This document shows positions 54,201 to 64,000 of a stretch of DNA of 64,000 nucleotides, piece after piece. The notes beneath the pieces are model-generated. The model did no database searches. It had not been told where the DNA came from and was given only the letters and a program-made list of their open reading frames with translations. The DNA is taken from positions 1,323,066-1,387,065 of the forward strand of contig NW_013171827.1 in assembly GCF_000151665.1 (NCBI RefSeq), given 5' to 3'. The translations under genes and the position numbers were made by a program. Source of the stretch: Blastocystis hominis (Eukaryota; Sar; Bigyra; Opalinata; Blastocystidae). Position 1 is the stretch's first letter; each line of letters begins with the position of its first letter.

Positions 54201-57200
54201 CGATTCATTTGGAGCATGAAGAGGGCGTTTCGCCCTCCGAAGAATTGCTGAATTTCCATCAGAACACGGTGCACCGATTGAAACCCCTGCTGCACTCGCG
54301 GCAGAATCTGGAGCGTTTGGTGCGCGAGGATTTGATGCAGGAATTCGTGCGTCGGTGTGTGTTCTCGCTTCTCAAAACGTCCCGCGTTTCGGAGCAGCAA
54401 ATCATTTTGGAGTCGTTGCTGAAAGCGGTGCCTTCCATTCCATCCGTACCCATGACTCCAATGGCTCCAATGGCTCCAATGGTTCCAATAGCTCCAATAG
54501 CTCCAATAGCTCCAATAGCTCCATCTATTTCATCTATTTCATCCATTCCTTCATCCATTGAATCCATTGAATCCATTGAATCCATTCCTTCATTCATTGA
54601 ATCCAGTCCTTCGGGGTCGCTTCGAACCTCCTGGCTTTCCATCGCATCCCACATGCAGGCCAAGAAGTTCAACGTCCGCCTCATTCCCACCATCCTCCAA
54701 CTCTTCACCGCGGTAATCCAGCGATTCCCTGGCGCGGTGAACGACCTCCCGCTCTATTTTTCCGCGGTAATCGTGTATTGGAAATCGAATTTGGACGCCA
54801 TTCTCCTCTTCCTGCGCAGCTGTGAGAATTGCCCAGGCTTCGACGAGAGCTATTCCGTGGTTCTCCGGCAGTTCCTCGTCCTCCTCCACGATCACGTGTA
54901 CTGCGACGAATCGGAACGAATCTCGGTACTTTGAGCGAGCCTTGCCTCCACTCCAGATTTTGCTTCACTTGACGGAAATCGCGGGACATCTGGGTCCGCA
55001 GCTGCCTCTCCTTTTCCCCTCGCTGCTCCACTTCGCGATGGACAATGCCCAGTCCTCGGTTCTGCTCACCCTTCTGCTCCACTTCCTCAAAGAACTCATC
55101 GCTTCCCTTCCTCTCCGCCATCATCTTCTCTCCGTCATTCCCATTCTCCAGATCGCCGCCTCCAATTCCCCGGGCGTTTTCATCAATGTCTGCGACCTCG
55201 TCTGCATGCTCGTCGCTCAAATCGCGGAAATGGACCAGGAGCCCCGCGGGAATCCAGCCGTTTTCACCCTCGCCAATTCGTTCTTCGAACTCGGCGGGAT
55301 GAACAGTCCTCGGCTCGTTTTCCCCGAATCTCCGCTCCCCCCGCGGGAATCCGTCCTCCCCGAAGACGAGGGAATTGTGTTCCCCGCCAAAGAGGGGCGA
55401 AAAAAGGGGCAGAATCCCCGCGAGAATTGGAATGTGCCGAGTTCCGCGGGTTGTTGGTGGAAATGGAGAAACCGGGGTTCAGCGCCGCCCCTTCCGTTTC
55501 TTTTCCGCGGGAGTGGGTTGGATGCGGGCGTTTCAACGATGGGGCAGATTGCGTTTCATTTGCTGGACGACTGCTCGCTTCGTTTGGCGGCAAATCGTCA
55601 GACCCACGCGGTGCTGGCGCAGCTGAAAGCGATCGTAGAAACTGGGGAAACCTGAGACACAGATCGTACGCCACTTGCAGGAGTTGAGAAGAACCGCGGG
55701 AGAGGTGGAAACGGAGGACGGTGGAAACCGTGGAAACCCGTCAGATCGTGGAAACTCACCAGATTGTGGAAACTCATCGAATCGTGGAAACCCTTTTGAT
55801 CATGAAACCCCGCTAGATCGTGGAAACGTGGAACCCGTTCTGCACGCCACTCCCGATTCCCCGGAAGTTTCCCCGGAAGTTTCCCCAGTTGAGTCGCAGG
55901 AATTTCCCCGGTTTGTTTCGGTGCCTTCCCCGCGGTTCTGCCCTGTGCGGCATTTCCCGCGGTTCCGCGTGGCGTACACGAATCACCTCGCTACCACGGT
56001 TTCCACGTTTCGTTCGCTGCGCCTCTTCGACACCGCGGTTTTTTCGTCCAACGACGGGAATGTGCCGTCGTTCCCCGCGGGTTCGCCGGCTCGCACGCCG
56101 CAGATCGTCGAGTTGTTCGCGTCCCCCGCGGGAGAGGAGTGTTCGTCGTTCGACATTTTCTCGCGGATAACCGCGGATCTTCCGACCACGGAGGTGTGAA
56201 GCGATCGGAATAGTGTTCCGTAGATGCAGTGGGAACAATGGGAGCAGCACGTGCTTCTTTTGGTGGTGCGTCACGTGTGTCGCGACGTTTCTCCGTTTCT
56301 CCCGCGGTTACACGCCATCGTGCCTTCCCTCCTTCCCTCCCTTTTCTCCGGGAGTTTCCTTCTCTTCTGGCTCCAACTCGATTCTTCCCGCCAACTTTCC
56401 CTCCAATCCCGCCTTTCCTATTTGGCGGGAGTTTCACCGCCCCCCGCGGCAACCGTCCTCCTTCTCTGCCTCCAGCTCAGCCTGCTCCACCTCACCCCCG
56501 TTTCCCTGATTTCTCCGGTTTCCCTCCCTCTCACCCTCCCCGCGGGGATCCGCCTCGCGCTGAGCCGGAAGCTGGACACGATCGGCCTGCAGCTTCTGGA
56601 CGCTCTCCCGCGGGAAAATCGGATCGGGGTTTTGTCGGACGCGATCACGATTCTGCGGAGACTGAAACTCCCGCGACGGGCCAATGGGCTGCTGGCCTGG
56701 GCGAAACGGTCGTTCCCCGCGGAAGAGGAGGCCTGCGTCATCGCCATGGGGGATTGGCGGGAAATCCGCGACAGCTTGAATTCCCGCGGGGAGCTGTCGG
56801 AGGACGAGAGGAAGTACTTAACCGCGGTGAACTTCCATCTCGGCGAATTCGACGAAGTGCTGCGTCTGGCGGGCGTTTCATCCGGCGAGGAGTTTCACCA
56901 GTACGAAGTGTGCGCACGACTTTGCAAGGGAGAGCCCTATTCCCCGCGGGACGCCCTGCACGGCCCGGGCGTTTCCTTGCCGGACGACGCGACGATTCTG
57001 CAGCGCGAGCGTTTCTTCTTCTATTCCATCGCACAGTTCCTCGCCTGCATCCGGCGCGCCGACACGCGTACCGCGGCTTCGCTGCTCCGCGACGCGCACC
57101 GCGTTCTGCTGGTGGATTACCAGGCGCAGCTCCACTCCACGCAGCTGCAGGCGCTTCCGCGGCCCAATTTCCCGCCCGTTCTCAACGAAATTCGACGCGT

Positions 57201-59565
57201 CCTCCAGCACCCAGAGCGCATCCCCGCGGTTGTCGAGTTCCTCGACACGCTGGAGACACGACCCGCGGAACTGCGAAGGTTCGACCGCGAGGCGCGCCTG
57301 CTGCGGAGAATAATCGCGGTTCTGCGGCCGAGACCGAGGGAGAGCGAGCCGTCGCTGCTGGATTTGAAGCGGAGATTCTGCCGTGTGGAGGAGCTGTTTT
57401 CCCGCGGGGAGAAGGAAACCGCGGTGAAGGGGTTGGAGGAACTGGAGAAGGCGATCGGGTCGTTCGAGAGGAAGAAATCGGTGGAGAATCTGGAGTTGCT
57501 GGAGCTGAAAGAGTTGAGCGCGGATTGTTTTCATTTGCGGTTGAATTGGTGCGCACCCGATCTCAACGCCGAGGGATTCCCCGCGTTTCTGGAGAGCATG
57601 AAGAAGCGGCTGCACGCGGTGCCGCGCACGTCGAGCGTGTTCCCGGTGTTTCGAAGCATGGAAACACTGTTCCACCGCATCAACCTGCCCTCCGTCCCCG
57701 ACGAACAAGTGAAACTCCACGTGGATTTTTTGCTGGAGACGCTGGCGCTCGTCCCGCAGCCGTCCTCGCTGGAACACTTGAATTTACTGCATCACCTGCT
57801 TCACTGCATTTCCATCCATCCGAAGCTGGCGCCCTGCTTGGCGGAACGCATCCTATCGCTTCCTTATTTGTTGTGGCTGCCGTTGCTGCCCGTCCTGCTT
57901 CAAACCATGCTGTTTTTGTCAAATTCGGCTCCTCGTTCGCCGCTCGGCGAACTGTTTGTTTCGCTCATTACCCACATTTTGATTCATCCACACATCACCA
58001 AACGATCCGTGCTCACCTTGCTCCAAAACCCGTTCACTTCGCTGCCCGTCTCCATTCAGGTGCTGCTGAAAACGAGATATCCGCGGTTGTTGAGTGACGC
58101 GTTGGTGTTCACCGAGGAGATTCAAAAGGTGTGTCACAACAAATTCTGCAAACTGTATTCTCTCATCCATCAAAGCAAAACGCTCGACGAAGCAAAGTTC
58201 GCTTCGATTTTGGATTCCCCGTCGAACGTACGAACGAATTGAATGAATTGTAACAAGCAGAGCAATCTAGATGTGTTTGTCACGAACCAGTTTTCCAATT
58301 TCCAATCCGATCCGAATGCATTCCATTATGAATGGGTTTCCATCCCTTGTCTTCGCTCATTCGCAGATTCGAAACGAACTCGAAGTGCAGAAAACGCGCG
58401 AAGCTTCGCTGCTCGCCAATTATTCCCCCATTCTTTCGGTATTCCAGAATTCCCCGCTGATTCTCAACGTCAGTTCGGGGGATTGCAGGGAAGTGAAGCA
58501 GTTCGACCGAAAAGTAGAATTCCTCTACGAGAAAAAACACCATCATTGCAACCCCATTTTGACCCAATTCTTTTCAGGGGACCCATCGTCCCAATCGTCC
58601 CAATCGTCCCAATTTTTAGTCCTTCCCTCCACCTCGTCCCTCCAATCGCTGCACGTGATTCGGCTGTTAAGCGTGCTTCACTCGCTCTCCCTCCCTGACA
58701 CCCCGCTCGAAATTCCCGCCACCTTGCAGGAAGTTTCATCGTCCATCGTGTTACTCCACTTCACCCCCGGAACAGTATTACTCACCGATCTCCTCGAAGA
58801 AGGGCAGCAAATCGCCGCGCATTGGGCGCCCGAACTCAAAATCGAGACGCTTTCGGGTATTCCAAAAATAGGGACTATTTTCGTATAGAGCAGGCGTTTC
58901 GTTTGGTGCTGTGGAAGCAGTGCGAAACGGCCGATCGCTGGCTGCAGTGCATCAAAACCTTCACGTCCAGCTTGGTGACTCGCGGATTTGATGCATGGCT
59001 CACCTCCATGGGAGAAGTTTCCACGTTTGACTTCTTGATATTCAAGAACACCTGTACATGCATTCCATCGAATTCGATTGTAGGCTATCTGGAGTTCGCC
59101 TTGCTCTACAAGGCGTTTCATTTCCTCGATCAAACCCCGATCTTGCGGCTGTCGAAGGCCTGCCAACCGGCGCTGGGGATCGGCAGCGAAGAAGGCGTTT
59201 TACCGCGGATGTGGAACGAGCTGACCGGCAGCGCGACGACGCACTTTGACATGGTCATTGACATGATGAACGGCGAGCGGATGGACGGATGGATGGGGAA
59301 AACGGGGAAACCAAATGGAGAAACGGGGAAACCAAACGGGGAAACGGAGAAGTGGAGACAAGAAGAGGGAGAGAGAAAGGTCGATTCAAATGGAGAAACG
59401 GAGAAACCAAATGGAGAAACGGAGAAACTCGCAGCCGAAGCACCGGAGTCAAGAGAGGAAACGTGGAAATCGATGGAGGAAACGAGCGCGCTGCTGGTGG
59501 AAAGCATGCAGAATCGGCTGGAAGCGACGAAAGAAGCGGACTGGCGGTGGATCGAGTTTTGTTAA
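51261..59565 (+). CDS. TRRAP: Giant HEAT/FAT protein, TRRAP/Tra1-like (PIKK-family pseudokinase)
   Basis: One plus-strand gene of about 2,600 codons spread over many exons. Resolved introns: 51627-51655, 58228-58257, 58336-58366, 58857-58888 and probably 51469-51492; others between 52.9 and 56.2 kb are visible as frame changes but not all placed. Most of it is HEAT-like helices. Near the end, ALWAYS by pattern only, KTFTSSLVTRGFDAWLTSMG ... FDFLIFKNT and ILRLSKACQPALGIGSEEG line up with the TRRAP segments following its inactive kinase catalytic region. No HRD/DFG or LLKG-EDLRQD kinase signature appears, as expected for TRRAP, the scaffold of SAGA and NuA4 histone acetyltransferases. It ends DWRWIEFC, unlike a canonical FATC. 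Repeats encode MAP/IAP, IES and RGNxxD tracts. The stop TAA overlaps the CTU1 octamer on the other strand. Confidence 0.6.
55733..55830 (+). repeat. 18-bp minisatellite GTGGAAACNC...GATC in the TRRAP-like gene
   Basis: Five to six tandem 18-bp units start GTGGAAAC and end AGATC/GAATC; in frame they encode RGNPSD-like hexapeptides. The unit contains the reverse complement of the GTTTCCAC found in HRD1 introns. Confidence 0.8.
59289..59460 (+). repeat. GGAGAAACGGGGAAACCAAAT-type tandem repeat
   Basis: Imperfect repeats of GGAAACCAAATGGAGAAACG-like units near the 3' end of the TRRAP-like gene; in frame they encode PNGETGK/PNGETEK. Confidence 0.75.
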
Positions 59566-59571
59566 CAAACA
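59564..59571 (-). terminator. TGTTTGTT 3'-end motif of CTU1
   Basis: Minus-strand octamer that lies four bases after the last coding T of CTU1 (59576) and overlaps the stop codon of the convergent TRRAP-like gene. Confidence 0.7.
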
Positions 59572-59575
59572 AGCG

Positions 59576-60871
59576 AGTTGTGCTTGAAAGCAAGTTTGGG
59601 TTTCTTCAAGTCGAGCGATCGAATCAAGTGGCAGCACTGGCAAACGCGCTGCGAGCAGGGATAGCCGCAGTGCTCGCAGTGGAGTGTGGCATTGTGTGTT
59701 CGTTTGAGCGAAACATCCTTGGAAACAAACCAGTCTATTCATTCACACGCGGTTTCGTTCCTACCGCTGCTGCTGATTACGTTCGACACTATTTCCGGGC
59801 GAATCAGCTGCGCTTTGGCGAGGAACTGCCGCACTAACAAACATGCAAACACTCAAAAAAAACTACTGTTTCCACGATAGCCGAACTTGGCGTAGCTGCA
59901 CTCGATCGAGAAGTAAAGCAGCTTTTTGAAATGGGCGTACAAAACGATTTCTTTCTGATAGCACAAGCTTTGATTCATTTCGCGGTTTTTGTCGTTTACC
60001 GAAGCGGTTTGCAGCGAGGCGTCACTTCTTTTGCGTTCGATGCCCGCGAATTCGAAGAGGATTCCATCGAATTCGGAGTGGTTTCACTCCGAGGTGCGGA
60101 ATCTTCTTTCGAATTCGACGTGATTCCTGACGAATTCTGTGAATCGATCGCGTAGCCTTGCCGTGTGAGGCGGTGGATATCGCCTCGGAAAAAGTTCATC
60201 AGCACTTTTCATTACAAAACAAACAAGAGAAAAAACCCGTTTCTGCATTGTCGTCCGCGTTGTGACCAGTAGCGATCAAATCGGCATGGCTTCGCTCTGC
60301 TCCGATATTCAATGCCTGACGGCGAAACACGCCGCAGTAGCTACACGCCTTTGTATAGCCCGATTCGTCTAGGGTTTGTGTGACAATCTCATCCATGGTG
60401 TAACCGAAGAGTTCCTACAATTTGTGTTTAAGCTACAAAAGCCACTTTGTAACTATATATAACCAAAGGAAGCTGGTAATCGATCGAGTTTTGTTTGACG
60501 GTTTCCAAAGAACCATCGCGATACCCAACGATTCCTTCATCGATTGATAAAAGATAGAGGTCTAAACCGTAGTCATAACGCTTGTTGAGTGTGGATAGTA
60601 CGTAGGCAAGTACAGTACTGTCTACAATCGATTCTACACAGTATTACTCACCTTTTCCACCCGAAGCGCCAATGGCGACACGTTGACCTCGTTTGAACAT
60701 TTTATCCTTCAGAATTGTCTCATGAACCTCTGTTTCGAATAATTCAAAGAAGCAATCCTTGCAAACATATTGACCTGTCTTGGGTCGTTTCAGCTGCGCC
60801 TATTTTCTATCTCTACCATCTTTCTCCCCTACCTTCTTCACTTTGCAGTGTTCACAGAACCGAGCCGGCAT
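59576..60871 (-). CDS. CTU1: Cytoplasmic tRNA 2-thiolation protein 1 (Ncs6/CTU1)
   Basis: Eight exons (introns 59735-59764, 59834-59866, 59968-59999, 60205-60236, 60415-60445, 60622-60651, 60794-60832) give 356 aa, every junction in frame. N-terminal zinc pair (CEHCKVKK ... CKDC), PP-loop ATPase motif IGASGGKDSTVLA, central [12 protein letters not shown] and [22 protein letters not shown]-terminal zinc cluster [19 protein letters not shown]1 with CTU2 thiolates the wobble uridine of tRNA Lys, Glu and Gln. A Ser/Asn-rich insert follows [10 protein letters not shown]. The frame reaches AAG CAC AAC then T, four bases before TGTTTGTT, so the stop is TAA made by polyadenylation. Introns 4 and 6 themselves contain TGTTTGTT. 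The plus-strand ORF at 59600-59837 is antisense to the last exons and is not a gene. Confidence 0.93.
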
Positions 60872-60891
60872 GGCACCAAGAATTTTCTTTC

Positions 60892-60899
60892 AACAAACA
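60892..60899 (-). terminator. TGTTTGTT 3'-end motif of UPF3
   Basis: Minus-strand octamer about 30 nt after the UPF3 stop and only about 20 nt before the CTU1 start codon; end of one gene and promoter of the next coincide. Confidence 0.6.
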
Positions 60900-60930
60900 C
60901 AGAACTACAGATATTCTTTCGTTTTAGCGA

Positions 60931-62104
60931 TTACAGATGTGGAATGATGGGAGTGATGGGTTTAAACATGATTTTCGCTGGCTTGGGAATCGTTCTTTCC
61001 TTCTCACTTTTCCCTCCAACTCCCGATTTTTCATTCTTTTCGTTTCCTCCCTTCGGCTTCGGAGAGACATTGCTTCCTACTTGCGAAGACACAGATGGCT
61101 TTGCATTTAACATACTCATCGATTCTTCCAATTTGGGCATCTCGCTAAAGTTCAATCCAATCTTCCGAACTGGCTCTGGAGGCACAATCGCTTTTATTTT
61201 TGGCTTTTGCTGCTTCGGATTGGATGTAGCGGAAGGAGACACATTGGAATTGGAATTCGCGTTAACGCCGGCTTTGGCTTTGGCTTTGGCTTTGGCTTTG
61301 GCTTTGGCTTTGGCTTTGGCTTTGGAACTAGAACTAGAACCGGGACTGGGATTGGAATTGGGATTGGGACTAAGGTTGGGACTGGGATTGGCATCCCCAT
61401 TGGCTTTGGCTTTAGATTTGGCTTTAGATTTGGCCTTCGCTTTGGCCTTGGGGCGTGACTTGCGCGATTTCTTTTGGATATCTCCGGAAGCAAGCTCTGG
61501 ATTCTCCTGGAGAATGCTTTCGAAGAACTGGCGACGCACATTGTCGAGCATTCGCTGGTCGACGGGATCATCGTCCGAGAATGTAATGGGTTTGTATTTC
61601 TTTTCCTCGCCCTTGTGGACCTCCTCCGGGTTTTCTAGTTTTTGCTTTGTTTGAAACCACAACGCCGATCCTACCTCTTCCATTTTCAAAAAGTTTCGAT
61701 AGCTCTGGCTCGTTTCAAGACGATTTCCATTTCGTATCTTGGGGGGACCCGGAATTACTTGACTCGGAGCAGGGAATATACAGTTTGCATCTAGTTGTAA
61801 CCACATGCGCACAACGACTTTTGAGATTCTCAGCGCCGTATTTCTTCCAACTTTCAACGATTCGGTCTGCAACTCCCTTGTTTGGCAATACCAAATAGCC
61901 GCTCGAATAGGGAAGAGAGCTACAACACAAAAGAGGAACAGATATATACAATTGATTTCCTTGCACATAGTACGTCAGAGTGTAGTCTTTGGGACACGTA
62001 TAATTCCAACTCGCCAAAATGTCTGTGAATTGCTCGCACGTCATTGAGTTAGGTAGTGTTCTCACGACATATCGAGCAGGATATTTCAAGTTATTTGGCT
62101 TCAT
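60931..62104 (-). CDS. UPF3: UPF3-type nonsense-mediated decay factor
   Basis: Two exons (intron 61791-61818, 28 nt) give 381 aa. The Smg4/UPF3 RNP-like domain is N-terminal: YVVRTLPNSMTCEQF, then LPNKGVADRIVESW and IFPAPSQVIPG, then the Y--FL helix (SYRNFLKMEE). UPF3 links the exon-junction complex to UPF2 in NMD. The C-terminal half is disordered and basic, with Lys-Ala repeats encoded by a GCCAAA microsatellite (about 61265-61325) and Pro/Ser/Asn-rich spacers; an exon-junction-binding motif at the very end is not evident. Encoded TAA at 60931. Same strand as CTU1 and packed 60 nt upstream of it. Confidence 0.8.
61265..61325 (-). repeat. GCCAAA repeat encoding Lys-Ala in UPF3
   Basis: About ten hexamers of the TTTGGC type on the plus strand give a Lys-Ala run on the minus strand; a shorter, imperfect run lies at 61400-61450. 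Confidence 0.85.
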
Positions 62105-62116
62105 TTCTAAAGACAA

Positions 62117-62498
62117 ATGAACACGATGCAATTGTCTCCCTTTTTGGGAATTCCACAATTTGACCGAAATTTCCCTAATTGCCCTTTTACCATTCTTTTT
62201 TTATCAGCAGGTTCGCGAATCGTTCGTTTAGTTTTTACGTTCTACGAGTTTCGATCTTCGATCTTTTTGTTTCGTTGGATGGATAGAGAAAAGGGTAAGT
62301 TGTGTGAGCTGGTTTTTGGGAGGTGAGAAGCACCTTAATATCAGGACTCGTGTATTCCGTGACGAGATCCTTTCATGCGGGTGCGAGAGTGTTGTTCGTG
62401 TAATTAGCGTGATGTTTCAATTCCCTACTGAGTCTCAGTTCTTGAGGCTCAACCCAGGGTTGCATTTATGTTACGCCAGTCCACTTACGTATATGTAG
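62117..62498 (+). CDS. Possible small protein, about 115 aa
   Basis: An ORF from 62117 reaches a 28-nt GT-AG intron (about 62296-62323) and continues in frame (GEKHLNIRTRVFRDEILSCG) to TAG at 62496. The codons look moderately protein-like and a plus-strand TGTTTGTT lies at 62567-62574 with no other plus-strand gene nearby, which supports a transcript. Not recognised. The start overlaps the UPF3 promoter region; an internal ATG at 62280 is an alternative. Weak. Confidence 0.3.
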
Positions 62499-62510
62499 AT
62501 CGAGTTGAAG

Positions 62511-62542
62511 AGACCTAGAGACCTAGAGACGTAGAGACGTAA
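62511..62542 (+). repeat. Octanucleotide repeat AGAGACCT/AGAGACGT x4
   Basis: Four perfect-length 8-bp units, two of each variant, just before a plus-strand TGTTTGTT. Confidence 0.85.
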
Positions 62543-62624
62543 GGTTTGTAGTGATTGCATGATTGTTGTTTGTTGAACACTCAAAGCCGCACTCATTAAA
62601 ATTGTATCCTAGTATAAAAGACGT

Positions 62625-64000
<1,376 letters not shown>

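Noticed and set aside
55720-55830. Regularly spaced repeats that could suggest a CRISPR array
   Set aside because: Units are 18 bp with no unique spacers, the DNA is eukaryotic, and the tract is an in-frame coding minisatellite.
59600-59837. Plus-strand ORF ending RFGEELPH, first read as the C-terminus of the giant gene
   Set aside because: The minus strand here encodes the C-terminal zinc cluster and a helical exon of CTU1 with in-frame introns and the octamer, so the plus ORF is antisense.

Overview
This window looks like nuclear DNA of a small-genome eukaryote, most likely Blastocystis or a close stramenopile relative. Three things point there. (1) Dozens of spliceosomal introns can be placed by homology and frame, and nearly all are 24-42 nt, most often 29-31 nt. 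(2) The octamer TGTTTGTT follows most genes. (3) In several genes the reading frame runs straight into that octamer without an encoded stop, so the stop must be made by polyadenylation (T + AA), a property reported for Blastocystis. I ran no database search; names rest on motif and family recognition, and exon structures are hand-derived.

Layout. 0.0-12.1 kb is gene-dense: a coiled-coil protein (cut by the left edge), a membrane-anchored protein kinase, an RNF10-type RING protein, a C2-like protein, a Pho88/SND3 ER-targeting factor, an ankyrin protein, an NSUN6-type RNA methyltransferase, a small heat-shock protein and a DHX33-type DEAH helicase. The helicase carries one apparent U12-type (AT-AG) intron. 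12.2-42 kb is gene-poor, AT-rich and accessory. It holds two paralogous MORN + leucine-rich-repeat genes built of one-repeat exons (12.97 and 30.06 kb; only the first ends in a long Ser-Asp tail), a degenerate third copy (34.1-34.5 kb), a disrupted giant gene (16.4-20.4 kb), a GC-rich fibronectin-III gene (24.8-27.5 kb), a MORN gene (28.6 kb) and two decayed Polinton/Maverick-like elements (20.7-23.4 and 38.2-41.4 kb). A 5S rRNA gene lies at 41.8 kb.

42.2-64 kb is again dense with housekeeping genes: an unrecognised protein, the HRD1 ERAD ubiquitin ligase, an abundant-looking type II membrane protein, a GT61-type glycosyltransferase, mitochondrial-type alanine aminotransferase, a giant TRRAP/Tra1-like HEAT/PIKK-family protein, CTU1 (tRNA thiolation), UPF3 (nonsense-mediated decay) and AFG2/SPATA5 (AAA ATPase, cut by the right edge).

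Common threads: ER quality control and targeting (Pho88/SND3, HRD1), tRNA/rRNA/ribosome maturation (NSUN6, DHX33, CTU1, AFG2) and mRNA surveillance (UPF3). Neighbouring genes are often tens of bases apart, and convergent genes interdigitate at their 3' ends. At the DNA level, the palindrome CCGCGG and the 9-mer GTTTCCACG are strikingly over-represented in the GC-rich genes, and many proteins carry tandem-repeat tracts that are microsatellites in the DNA.
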